From the NCBI RefSeq assembly GCF_011038845.1, contig NZ_JAAKDW010000003.1, positions 124,001 to 188,000 of the forward strand: DNA of 64,000 nucleotides, in the 5' to 3' direction. This document shows, piece by piece, positions 55,014 to 64,000 of the stretch; within the stretch, counting starts at the first letter, position 1; each line of letters opens with the position of its first letter. The position numbers and the translations under genes are program-made. The notes under the pieces are model-generated. The model was not told the DNA's origin and ran no database searches. It worked only from the letters and a program-made list of their open reading frames with translations. The DNA comes from Enterococcus sp. ZJ1622. GTDB lineage: Bacteria; Bacillota; Bacilli; Lactobacillales; Enterococcaceae.

Positions 55014-55718
55014 TTAGATTTCTTTCGGCAATTGTTCATAAAAGGCTGCTTTTGTCGCAGTGATATACGGATTCAACCATAGATAGCCGATTCCTAATGT
55101 TGCTACAGCCAAAATGTGCCAGCCGATAAAGGAAAGGTCTAACCAGAACAGTTTTCCTTTGTAGCCATCCATCAATTTCCGACTTGCTGTGATCGTATCT
55201 AGAACTTTCGGTGTTTGACCAGTTTCTTGAACGATATCATAGTAAATGAAATAGCTTTGAGAATAAGAATAGCTCTTGATGATCCCAGGGATAACTAATA
55301 GCAATGCCCACAACGAGGTAAAGATGAAGATCATCACAGCTAGTCCGATGACACCGCCGAGATACACGCCTTTAAATCCGCGGAACGCATCTTTGAAAGG
55401 TTCGATCCGATCTTTTTGTCCGCGCAATACATCGAGATATGTCCAGGAAATACCACTCATGAACAAGGCGCTGATGATGCTGGAAATGATCCCACCACCG
55501 CTGCTGCCGCCAGTTCCGCCGCTTCCTGAAGCCATTGCATCTTGCATGCTTGTGCCGCCATCATAAAAACTAGCGAGTAGCAAAACGATAGGCAAAACGA
55601 TAATAAGAATAATAGCAATTGCAATCAGAGAGGGAATCAAGTTCAGAAGGATTGCCTGTCCCCAGCGTCCTTTCAGACTCGCTTTTGCCTGTTGTTTCAA
55701 TTCTGCAGAAGTTTGCAT
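55014..55718 (-). CDS. DUF975-family membrane protein
   Basis: 234-residue polytopic membrane protein with about five to six helices. The N-terminal KQQAKASLKGRWGQAI is the family opening. A Gly/Ser-rich linker, GSGGTGGSSGGG, lies after the first helix, and SYSYSQSYFIYYDIVQE follows later. Function unknown. ATG 55718 is eight bases after AAAGGAG; a GTG three codons upstream overlaps the ribosome site. Confidence 0.88.
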   Translation of the reverse strand: MQTSAELKQQAKASLKGRWGQAILLNLIPSLIAIAIILIIVLPIVLLLASFYDGGTSMQDAMASGSGGTGGSSGGGIISSIISALFMSGISWTYLDVLRGQKDRIEPFKDAFRGFKGVYLGGVIGLAVMIFIFTSLWALLLVIPGIIKSYSYSQSYFIYYDIVQETGQTPKVLDTITASRKLMDGYKGKLFWLDLSFIGWHILAVATLGIGYLWLNPYITATKAAFYEQLPKEI

Positions 55719-55852
55719 CTTTTTCACTCCTTTCTTTTATATTTCTCAGTATACCAAAGAAGGTGTCATTTGGCTTTCCTAACGATTTATATGTTATTGA
55801 AAGTTTTTTCAAAAAAAGAGGATTAAATAAATTCCGAGAATAGGATACACGC

Positions 55853-55881
55853 TTGCAAAATATAGCTAGAACGATTATGAT
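55853..55881 (+). promoter_or_regulatory. Promoter of tgt
   Basis: TTGCAA at 55853-55858 and TATGAT at 55876-55881 with a 17-bp spacer, 46 bp before the start codon. Confidence 0.75.
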
Positions 55882-55927
55882 GAGGGGAGTTGTCAACGCT
55901 ATTTTACAGAAGAAAGTAGGGAATTGA

Positions 55928-57073
<1,146 letters not shown>

Positions 57074-57178
57074 GTTTGTGAATATGATTTTTTTGCTAAA
57101 TTTATGTAAAAAACTAGTGTCAGAAGCACTTTTCTGCTAAAGTTGTGTGTGTAGATACATGTGAGTGAGGTGAAAAAA

Positions 57179-57556
57179 ATGGGATCATTACCAATGCTTG
57201 TGATGTTTATCGCGCTGTTAGCGATGTGGTATTTTATGTCACGTTCACAAAAGAAACAGCAGCAAGAACGTCAAAGCCTGCTTGACAGCATGAAACCAGG
57301 CGACGCAGTTGTAACTATCGGCGGTCTGCATGGCGTTGTTTCAGAGATCGACAATGACAAACGTACAGTTGTTTTGGATTGTGAAGGGATTTTCTTGGAA
57401 TATGACCGTGCAGCGATCAAAACAGTCACACCAGGAACAACAGTCGCAAATGATACAGCAGTAACGACAGTAGAAGAACCTGAGCAGACAAAAGAAGCAG
57501 AAACAACAGAAGTCAGCGAAGTTTCAGAAACAATCGATGAAACAAAAGAAAAATAA
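57179..57556 (+). CDS. yajC: Preprotein translocase subunit YajC
   Basis: 125 residues: short N-terminal membrane helix (MLVMFIALLAMWYFMSRSQ), then the conserved QKKQQQERQSLLDSMKPGD and VVTIGGLHGVV. The C-terminal 35 residues are acidic and Thr/Glu-rich, longer than in Bacillus. ATG 57179 has GAGGTG upstream; a GTG six codons earlier is possible. The EFAR-like array starts at the base after its TAA stop. Confidence 0.92.
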   Translation: MGSLPMLVMFIALLAMWYFMSRSQKKQQQERQSLLDSMKPGDAVVTIGGLHGVVSEIDNDKRTVVLDCEGIFLEYDRAAIKTVTPGTTVANDTAVTTVEEPEQTKEAETTEVSEVSETIDETKEK

Positions 57557-57838
57557 GAGGTTGTGACAGGAGTGGTTAGCTTCAAGAAATAAGAAGGAAT
57601 TTACGAAAATTGCTTCTCAAATTTTTGTGGAATTTCGGCTTATTTTTCGAAGAAGCTACTTCTGGAACACCGTGAATCAGAGGTCGTGAAAAAGCTGCTC
57701 TGTATCAAGCAGTAAGAACAATCAGATAAAAATAGCTACTCATATTTTTCATCTGATTGGGCTTAGTGCCGTAGATGCAAGCTTTTGAACACCGTTTATT
57801 CGGAAGAAGGGACTGTGATAAGACTTTTGTCACAGCCC
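57557..57838 (+). repeat. EFAR-like array, units D-C, with TGACA hairpin
   Basis: D 57557-57679 and C 57680-57801, in the direction of yajC and starting exactly after its stop codon. They are followed by GTTTATTCGG and the hairpin GGGACTGTGA/TCACAGCCC at 57809-57838, a weaker form of the recurrent module. The following 57839-58089 contains no gene. Confidence 0.88.
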
Positions 57839-58089
57839 TTAGACAGCTATCCTTTGACAGCAGCTTGAATGTTCGTTTGGACATTTAGGTTTGCAGTCAG
57901 GGGATTTTTTTGTGCTGTAAAAAGCGAGAAGCATAGCAGAGAACAAAGTGTGCTGACGCTGGAGACTATTTTCAACTGAAAGTTTGTTCATATTTGAATA
58001 AATAGAATATTTTTGTTCTGGATAATAAATATTAAATTACAATCATGAATAAAAGCTTTGTTTACAAGGTTTATCTGCGGTAAAAATAA

Positions 58090-58165
58090 CTGTGAAAAAA
58101 ATCACAAAAAAGTATTTACACGGAAAAGAAAATGTTGTATGATTTATATGTGAATTAATTAACAA
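58090..58165 (+). promoter_or_regulatory. adhE promoter flanked by two Rex-type sites
   Basis: TTTACA at 58115-58120 and TATGAT at 58138-58143 (spacer 17). Upstream CTGTGAAAAAAATCACAA (58090-58107) and downstream ATGTGAATTAATTAACAA (58148-58165) both fit the Rex operator TTGTGAAn6TTCACAA with few mismatches. Rex represses fermentative genes at low NADH/NAD+ and releases when NADH rises, matching AdhE's role. Confidence 0.75.
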
Positions 58166-58193
58166 ATAACCATGACCCATTAGGAGGAAAACA

Positions 58194-60791
58194 ATGGCTA
58201 AAGTATTGGAGAAAGCAAAACCACAAACGATCGACGTACAAGAAATGATCGATGGACTAGCAGCTAAAGCAAATACAGCATTGAAAGAAATGGAAAGCTT
58301 CGATCAGGAAAAAGTCGACCATATCGTACACGAGATGGCAATGGCAGCCTTGGATCAGCACATGCCTCTAGCAAAATTGGCAGTGGAAGAAACTGGACGC
58401 GGGATCTATGAAGATAAAGCAATCAAGAATATGTATGCTTCCGAATACATTTGGAACAATATCAAACATGACAAAACAGTTGGTGTGATCAACGAAGATG
58501 TGCAAAAAGGCTTGATTGAAATCGCTGAACCAGTAGGAGTCGTTTGTGGTGTGACGCCAACAACGAATCCAACTTCTACAACGATCTTCAAATCGATGAT
58601 CGCTTTGAAAACAAGAAATCCAATCGTCTTTGCTTTCCATCCGAGTGCGCAAAAATCTTCAGCAAAAGCGGCTCAAGTGGTCCGCGATGCGGCGATTGCT
58701 GCGGGCGCACCTGAAAATTGCATTCAATGGATCGAACACCCATCGATCGAAGCGACTTCGATGCTGATGAATCATCCAGGGATTGCGATCGTTTTGGCAA
58801 CAGGTGGCGCAGGCATGGTCAAATCAGCGTATTCAACTGGAAAACCGGCATTAGGTGTAGGACCAGGTAATGTTCCTGCTTATATCGAAAAAACAGCAAA
58901 AATCAAACGCGCCGTGAATGATCTGATCGTTTCAAAAACGTTCGATAACGGAATGATCTGTGCTTCTGAACAAGCAGTGATCGTAGATAAAGAGATCTAT
59001 GCAGCAGTAAAAGCAGAATTCCAAGCGCATCAGGTTTACTTTGTAAAACCAGAAGAATTATCTAAGCTTGAAGATGCTGTGATGAACGAAGGCAAATATG
59101 CAGTGAATCCGGCAATCGTTGGGCATTCAGCAATGGATATCGCGAAACTGGCAGGGATCAGCGTTCCGGAAGGTACTAAAATGCTTGTGGCTGAACTAGA
59201 AGGTGTCGGTGCAGACTACCCGCTTTCACGTGAGAAACTTTCACCTGTTCTGGCGATGGTGAAAGCGAACAGTACAGAACACGCATTTGAATTATGCGAA
59301 GGAATGCTGAATCTTGGAGGACTGGGACATACAGCAGTGATCCATTCTGAGAATGAAGACCTTCATGTGAAATTTGGCTTGCGCATGAAAGCCTGCCGTA
59401 TTTTAGTCAATACACCATCAGCAGAAGGCGGTATCGGTAATATCTACAATGAAATGATCCCTTCATTGACATTGGGCTGCGGCTCTTATGGAAAGAACTC
59501 TGTTTCCCGCAATGTCTCTGCTGTGAACTTGATCAACGTCAAAACTGTAGCGAAACGGAGAAATAACATGCAATGGTTCAAATTACCGCCAAAAATCTTC
59601 TTTGAAAAGAATTCTTTGCTTTACTTGGAAAAAATGGAGAACGTAGAACGCGTCATGATCGTTTGTGATCCTGGTATGGTCCAGTTCGGCTACTGCGACA
59701 CAGTACGAGAAGTCTTGGCACGCCGAAAAAATGACGTGAAGATCGAAGTCTTCTCTGATGTGGAACCAAATCCGTCAACGAACACTGTTTATGCTGGAAC
59801 AAAAATGATGGCAGACTTCAAGCCGGATACAGTTATCGCTTTAGGTGGAGGTTCTGCAATGGACGCGGCTAAAGGCATGTGGATGTTCTATGAACACCCA
59901 GATACTTCATTCTTTGGCGCAAAACAAAAATTCTTAGATATCCGTAAACGTACGTATAAGATCGATAAACCGGAAAAAACACAATTCGTATGTATTCCGA
60001 CAACCTCTGGTACAGGTTCAGAAGTAACACCGTTCGCCGTAATCACGGACAGCGATACTCACGTGAAATATCCATTGGCAGATTACGCGCTGACACCAGA
60101 TGTTGCGATTGTCGATCCTCAATTCGTGATGTCAGTACCTGCTTCTGTCACAGCAGATACAGGGATGGACGTATTGACTCATGCGATCGAATCTTATGTT
60201 TCTGTCATGGCTTCAGATTACACACGTGGATTGAGCCTGCAAGCAATCAAGTTAGTCTTTGATTACTTGGAAAAATCAGTGAAAACACCTGATATGGAGT
60301 CTCGTGAAAAAATGCATAATGCTTCTACCATGGCGGGTATGGCATTTGCGAATGCTTTCTTAGGCATCTGCCACTCGATCGCACATAAGATCGGTGGAGA
60401 ATATGGGATTCCGCATGGTCGTACGAATGCGATCCTTTTACCGCATATCATCCGTTACAATGCGAAGGACCCGCAAAAACATGCGATGTTCCCTAAATAT
60501 GACTACTTCCGTGCAGATACGGATTATGCAGATATCGCTAAATTCTTAGGATTAAAAGGCGAAACAACGGCTGAATTAGTAGAATCTTTGGCAACTGCGG
60601 TCTATGAGTTAGGAAAATCAGTCGGAATCGACATGAATTTGAAAGCACAAGGTGTAACACAAGAAACATTGGACACTACCGTGGATCGTATGGCTGAATT
60701 AGCTTATGAAGATCAGTGTACGACTGCAAATCCAAAAGAACCATTGATCAGTGAATTGAAACAGATCATCATTGACGCTTATAAAGGCTGA
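58194..60791 (+). CDS. adhE: Bifunctional acetaldehyde-CoA/alcohol dehydrogenase
   Basis: 865-residue fused enzyme making ethanol from acetyl-CoA and reoxidising two NADH. The N-terminal aldehyde dehydrogenase domain holds the catalytic Cys in NGMICASEQ (near residue 255) and nucleotide-region [13 protein letters not shown] linker follows around residue 450. The iron-dependent alcohol dehydrogenase domain holds [26 protein letters not shown] and metal ligands in [18 protein letters not shown]. Full length and intact. ATG 58194 after TTAGGAGG. Its promoter carries two Rex-like sites. Confidence 0.97.
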   Translation: MAKVLEKAKPQTIDVQEMIDGLAAKANTALKEMESFDQEKVDHIVHEMAMAALDQHMPLAKLAVEETGRGIYEDKAIKNMYASEYIWNNIKHDKTVGVINEDVQKGLIEIAEPVGVVCGVTPTTNPTSTTIFKSMIALKTRNPIVFAFHPSAQKSSAKAAQVVRDAAIAAGAPENCIQWIEHPSIEATSMLMNHPGIAIVLATGGAGMVKSAYSTGKPALGVGPGNVPAYIEKTAKIKRAVNDLIVSKTFDNGMICASEQAVIVDKEIYAAVKAEFQAHQVYFVKPEELSKLEDAVMNEGKYAVNPAIVGHSAMDIAKLAGISVPEGTKMLVAELEGVGADYPLSREKLSPVLAMVKANSTEHAFELCEGMLNLGGLGHTAVIHSENEDLHVKFGLRMKACRILVNTPSAEGGIGNIYNEMIPSLTLGCGSYGKNSVSRNVSAVNLINVKTVAKRRNNMQWFKLPPKIFFEKNSLLYLEKMENVERVMIVCDPGMVQFGYCDTVREVLARRKNDVKIEVFSDVEPNPSTNTVYAGTKMMADFKPDTVIALGGGSAMDAAKGMWMFYEHPDTSFFGAKQKFLDIRKRTYKIDKPEKTQFVCIPTTSGTGSEVTPFAVITDSDTHVKYPLADYALTPDVAIVDPQFVMSVPASVTADTGMDVLTHAIESYVSVMASDYTRGLSLQAIKLVFDYLEKSVKTPDMESREKMHNASTMAGMAFANAFLGICHSIAHKIGGEYGIPHGRTNAILLPHIIRYNAKDPQKHAMFPKYDYFRADTDYADIAKFLGLKGETTAELVESLATAVYELGKSVGIDMNLKAQGVTQETLDTTVDRMAELAYEDQCTTANPKEPLISELKQIIIDAYKG

Positions 60792-60874
60792 TCAGCGGAT
60801 AAGGATCCGCCTGAAACACCGTTTATTCGAAAAAAAAGGAGCTTTGACAAGTCTTTTGTCAAAGCTTCTTTTTG
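60792..60874. terminator. Terminator and minimal repeat remnant after adhE
   Basis: A small stem, TCAG-CGGAT with ATCCG-CCTGA (60792-60814), begins at the base after the stop codon. Then comes AACACCGTTTATTCG (60815-60829), the right end of EFAR-like units, without any unit body. The TGACAA-type terminator AGGAGCTTTGACAA/TTGTCAAAGCTTCT (60837-60869) with T-run follows. It looks like an empty, minimal or deleted form of the repeat element. Confidence 0.82.
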
Positions 60875-60954
60875 TGTGTGGCGCAACCGTTGATAATAAA
60901 GGTGTTATTTAATATTTAGGTCAATTTTAGACAGTTTTTGTTCAAAATGCGCTA

Positions 60955-61009
60955 TTTATAGTGATGGCCATTACTGCTATATTAAGGGAAGAAAATGAAA
61001 GCGATTTAA
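60955..61009 (+). promoter_or_regulatory. Promoter of the GH105-TRAP operon with cre site
   Basis: TTTATA (60955-60960), 17 bp, TATATT (60978-60983). Downstream TGAAAGCGATTTAA (60996-61009) matches the CcpA cre consensus with a single mismatch, placed to block transcription in preferred sugars. Confidence 0.68.
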
Positions 61010-61023
61010 AAGGTGGTATAACA

Positions 61024-62130
61024 ATGATTATTAAAGAAGAAATTTTTGTTCCGAAAGAACTAGTAGAAGAAAAAATCGATTTGCTTGTAGAAAATTTAAC
61101 AACGATTAAAGATGACAGCGGAGAATTCCTGCTGGATTTTGATGGACTAAAAGTAGATGACAAAAGCTGGACTGTCTGGAACTGGCCTCAAGGTGTCGGT
61201 TTGTACGGGATCTACAAAAATTACCAAAACACAAAGAATCCCCGTGCGTATCAAGTCGTCAATGAGTGGTTCGAAGACCGGATGCAAGAAGGTGCACCGC
61301 CAAAGAACGTCAATACGATGGCACCGCTTCTTACAATGGCTTATCTATATGAAGACACCAAGGATTCACGCTATCTTCCTTACTTGGAACAGTGGGCGGA
61401 ATGGGTGATGAACGACATGCCTCGAACGAATGAAGATGGACTGCAGCATGCGACTTATGGTCCTGAAAACAAGAATCAGCTGTGGGACGATACACTGATG
61501 ATGACGGTCTTGCCTCTGGCGAAAATCGGGAAGCTATTGAATCGTCCTGAATATCTGGAGGAAGCGCGCTACCAATTCATGATCCATATCAAATACTTGA
61601 TGGATAAGCGTACCGGTCTGTGGTATCACGGCTGGACCTTCGAAGGAAACCATAACTATGCAGAAGCATTCTGGGCAAGAGGCAATTGCTGGTTGACGAT
61701 CGCGATCCCAGAGATCATTGAAATCTTAGAATTGTCAAAAGAAGATGCATTGCGCAAACTGCTGATCGAAACACTAGAAGCTCAAGTCCGGGCATTGAAA
61801 GAATATCAGTCTGAAAGCGGCTTGTGGCACACCTTGTTAGATGATCCGTCCTCTTATGTGGAATCTTCGGCAACAGCCGGATTTGCTTACGGTATTTTAA
61901 AAGCGGTGCATAAACGTTATTTGCCGCAGGAATATAAAGAAGTTGCTTATCGCGCGATTCAAGGACTGCTTGAACAAATCGACGAAAAAGGCGAAGTCCA
62001 AAATGTTTCGATCGGAACAGGAATGGGGGATAGCTTAGATTTTTATCGAAACATCGGTATCACAGCCATGCCTTATGGACAATCCTTGACGGTGCTTTGT
62101 TTGACAGAATTGCTAGTCTCTTATTGTTAA
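61024..62130 (+). CDS. GH105/GH88-type unsaturated glycuronyl hydrolase
   Basis: 368-residue glycoside hydrolase with an (alpha/alpha)6 barrel, similar to YteR/YesR, which remove the 4,5-unsaturated uronic acid that polysaccharide lyases leave at the non-reducing end. Visible family segments: NWPQGVGLYGIYKNY, LWDDTLMMTVLPLAKIGKLL with the catalytic Asp candidate, YHGWTF, and FWARGNCWLTIAIPEI. No signal peptide, so it acts in the cytoplasm on imported oligosaccharides. ATG 61024 after AAAGGTGG. First gene of an operon with a TRAP transporter that probably brings in the substrate (rhamnogalacturonan or another uronide). Confidence 0.88.
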   Translation: MIIKEEIFVPKELVEEKIDLLVENLTTIKDDSGEFLLDFDGLKVDDKSWTVWNWPQGVGLYGIYKNYQNTKNPRAYQVVNEWFEDRMQEGAPPKNVNTMAPLLTMAYLYEDTKDSRYLPYLEQWAEWVMNDMPRTNEDGLQHATYGPENKNQLWDDTLMMTVLPLAKIGKLLNRPEYLEEARYQFMIHIKYLMDKRTGLWYHGWTFEGNHNYAEAFWARGNCWLTIAIPEIIEILELSKEDALRKLLIETLEAQVRALKEYQSESGLWHTLLDDPSSYVESSATAGFAYGILKAVHKRYLPQEYKEVAYRAIQGLLEQIDEKGEVQNVSIGTGMGDSLDFYRNIGITAMPYGQSLTVLCLTELLVSYC

Positions 62131-62146
62131 AAGAAAGGAAAATAAA

Positions 62147-63175
62147 ATGAAAAAAACAACACTGCTGTTTGCAGCAGGATCGCTGAGCCTAGGTCTTCTA
62201 GGCTTGAGCGGCTGCGGAAGTAATTCGAGTGTAGCGACTGTCGCAGAGGCAGACGCGGATGAGACGGTCACACTGCGCTTTGCTTATGCAAGCAACAGCC
62301 AGCCGGTCATTGATGCAATGAACGAATTTGGACGTTTAGTAAAAGAAAAGACAGCCGGCTCTGTACAAATCCAGTATTTCCCAGATGGACAACTGGGAGG
62401 TGAGCGGGAATTGATCGAGCTGACGCAATCGGGTGCAGTTGATTTTACTAAAGTAAGCGCTTCGGCATTAGAGAGTTTTTCAAAGGATTATTCGATTTTT
62501 TCTGTCCCTTATTTGTTCAACGACGAAGAACATTTCTTCCGAGTGATGGATAATGCAGAAATCATGGATCCAATCTATCAGTCAACGTCAGATTTGGGCT
62601 TTACCGGACTGACTTATTATGATTCTGGTCAGCGTAGTTTTTATATGGTAGATGGGCCGATCCATTCGCCAGATGATCTGAAAGGGAAAAAAATCCGTGT
62701 CATGCAAAGTGAAACCGCCATCAAGATGGTAGAGCTTTTAGGAGGATCTGCAGTACCGATGGGAAGTGATGAAGTATATACCTCCCTTCAATCCAATCTG
62801 ATTAATGGCTCAGAAAACAATGAATTCGTCCTGTATACAGCTGGGCATGGCGGAGTCGCTAAATATTATTCTTATGATGAACATACACGAGTGCCGGATA
62901 TCCTGATCATGAACGATGCGATCAAAGAACAATTGTCAGCAGAGCAGGAAGAAGCGATCAGTGAAGCAGCCAGAGAATCCACGATCTTCGAAATCGATGC
63001 ATTCTCAAAAGCGATTGAAGAAGAAAAAGCGAACGCGCAAAAAGAACATGGAGTGCAATTCAATGATGTAGACAATGCGCCGTTTCGTGAAGCTGTTGCG
63101 CCACTTCATGATGCATTCAGGAATGATCCTGCGTATCGAGAGCTGTATCAGATGATCCAAGACCAAGGAGCGTAA
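62147..63175 (+). CDS. TRAP transporter solute-binding lipoprotein (DctP family)
   Basis: 342-residue extracytoplasmic binding protein, lipoprotein by the lipobox LLGLSGC (Cys23). DctP-fold segments: YFPDGQLGGERELIELTQSG, GQRSFYMVDGPIHSPDDLKG, then KKIRVMQSE with the conserved Arg that binds carboxylates, and VYTSLQSNLINGSENN. Binds an acidic sugar or organic acid. ATG 62147 with AAAGGAAA, 16 bp after the hydrolase gene. Confidence 0.93.
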   Translation: MKKTTLLFAAGSLSLGLLGLSGCGSNSSVATVAEADADETVTLRFAYASNSQPVIDAMNEFGRLVKEKTAGSVQIQYFPDGQLGGERELIELTQSGAVDFTKVSASALESFSKDYSIFSVPYLFNDEEHFFRVMDNAEIMDPIYQSTSDLGFTGLTYYDSGQRSFYMVDGPIHSPDDLKGKKIRVMQSETAIKMVELLGGSAVPMGSDEVYTSLQSNLINGSENNEFVLYTAGHGGVAKYYSYDEHTRVPDILIMNDAIKEQLSAEQEEAISEAARESTIFEIDAFSKAIEEEKANAQKEHGVQFNDVDNAPFREAVAPLHDAFRNDPAYRELYQMIQDQGA

Positions 63176-63180
63176 GAAAA

Positions 63181-63660
63181 ATGAAAACGATTTTAAACAA
63201 AGTATTAGAACTCATCGGCGCAGCCTTGCTTATAGGAATGGTTGCTCTTGTGTTATGGCAAGTCTTTTCCAGAACTGTTTTGGGCAATCCGAATACGGTA
63301 ACAGAAGAGCTTGTCCGGTTCGGACTGGTTTGGTTTGCGATGCTTTCTTCTGCGTATGTCGTTGGGCAAAAGGCGCATTTAGCTGTGACGATCCTTAGCG
63401 AAAAATTGACAGGAAAGAAGAGCCAAGCATTAGAAATGATCGTGCAGTGTTTGTTTTTGGCATTTGCGGCGATCATCATGGTGTATGGCGGCTGGAATGC
63501 TGTCACGTTAACGATGGGTCAGATCTCACCATCTATGGGGATTCCGATGGGGTACGTATATCTTTCTGTCCCTGTATCGGGTGTGCTGATCATTATCTAT
63601 AGTCTGATCAATCTGATCGATACATTCAGCGGCAAGCCAGCGATTCAAGAAAAAATTTAA
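63181..63660 (+). CDS. TRAP transporter small permease (DctQ family)
   Basis: 159-residue four-helix membrane subunit. GNPNTVTEELVRFGLVWF and the final helix GYVYLSVPVSGVL are standard DctQ features. It lies 5 bp after the binding-protein gene and 13 bp before the large permease. Confidence 0.92.
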   Translation: MKTILNKVLELIGAALLIGMVALVLWQVFSRTVLGNPNTVTEELVRFGLVWFAMLSSAYVVGQKAHLAVTILSEKLTGKKSQALEMIVQCLFLAFAAIIMVYGGWNAVTLTMGQISPSMGIPMGYVYLSVPVSGVLIIIYSLINLIDTFSGKPAIQEKI

Positions 63661-63673
63661 TTGGAGGAATAAA

Positions 63674-64000
63674 ATGGCACTAGAAGCCGGATTAGTCTTA
63701 TTTTTAGTATTTGTTGTGTTGCTCGTATTGGGAATGCCGATCGCGATCAGTATCGCGTTTTCTTCCATGATGACGCTGTTGTTAGTGATTCCGTTCGATG
63801 TTGCAGCTTTCAGTTCTGCCCAAAAAATGGTAGGGAGTATCAATAGCTTCTCGCTGATCGCTATTCCTTTCTTTGTCCTCTCAGGAATTATTATGAATAA
63901 TGGCGGGATAGCAAAGAAGCTGGTGGATTTTGCCATGCTGTTCGTAGGAAGAGTTCCAGGTGCTTTGGCACATACGAATGTTTTGGGGAATGCTTTGTTC
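63674..64000 (+). CDS. TRAP transporter large permease (DctM family), partial
   Basis: First 109 codons of the 12-helix DctM subunit; the gene continues past the right edge. It starts MALEAGLVLFLVFVV after GGAGG. The GMPIAISIAFSS and AIPFFVLSGIIMNNGGIAKK stretches are typical. The open frame shows no lesion in the part visible. Confidence 0.93.
   Translation, partial: MALEAGLVLFLVFVVLLVLGMPIAISIAFSSMMTLLLVIPFDVAAFSSAQKMVGSINSFSLIAIPFFVLSGIIMNNGGIAKKLVDFAMLFVGRVPGALAHTNVLGNALF

Overview
The window looks like chromosomal DNA of a low-GC Gram-positive coccus of the genus Enterococcus, most likely E. faecium or a close relative. This rests on the housekeeping order ddl-murF-cshA-acpS-alr-mazF, strong AGGAGG ribosome binding sites, an aldehyde-alcohol dehydrogenase with Rex sites, and a family of about 120-bp intergenic repeat units that resembles, from memory, the EFAR elements described in E. 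faecalis. No rRNA, tRNA, transposase, prophage or CRISPR array was seen.

Layout. 0-6 kb: uridine kinase, a TVP38-type membrane protein, a GNAT acetyltransferase, a candidate structured RNA, an MFS protein, a YaiI/YqxD protein and a UbiB-type kinase. 6-13.5 kb: cell-wall and essential genes (ddl, murF, cshA, acpS, alr), a mazF toxin gene with no antitoxin gene beside it, and a zinc-independent ribosomal protein S14 gene behind a Zur-like operator. 13.5-26.3 kb: an MDR oxidoreductase, a large YhgE/Pip membrane protein, a KimA-type potassium importer, a secreted GH18 endoglycosidase, an OpuC-type osmoprotectant ABC transporter, and queA. 26.3-55.9 kb: an accessory block. It holds a decayed gene with an intact promoter, a P-type ATPase, a secreted M60 mucinase-like protease, a PAP2 protein, a repeat-rich secreted protein, a nine-gene exopolysaccharide locus, an Mga-like regulator, a sortase module, an initiating sugar transferase, an OsmC/Ohr protein and several membrane or secreted proteins. 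55.9-64 kb: tgt and yajC, adhE, then a catabolic operon for unsaturated uronyl oligosaccharides (GH105/GH88 hydrolase plus TRAP transporter) that runs off the right edge.

How the parts fit. The polysaccharide locus can make UDP-ManNAc (WecB), transfer ManNAc (TagA/WecG), add one further sugar (GT4), decorate (O-acetyl or pyruvyl), flip (Wzx), polymerise (Wzy) and control length (Wzz-like). The only initiating phosphoglycosyl transferase lies 4.5 kb further on, beyond the regulator and the sortase operon. M60 protease, GH18 endoglycosidase, tandem Ig-like surface proteins and GH105/TRAP together suggest a strain able to work on host mucin glycoproteins or plant/host uronic-acid polymers. Three putative CcpA sites (GH18 gene, decayed gene, GH105 operon) would place some of this under carbon catabolite control.

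Most notable structure: eight loci hold 23 repeat units of eight types. All types share the same ends and the same central loop but have different stem arms. No array contains the same type twice, and most arrays end next to a terminator-like hairpin with a TGACAA-loop-TTGTCA core.
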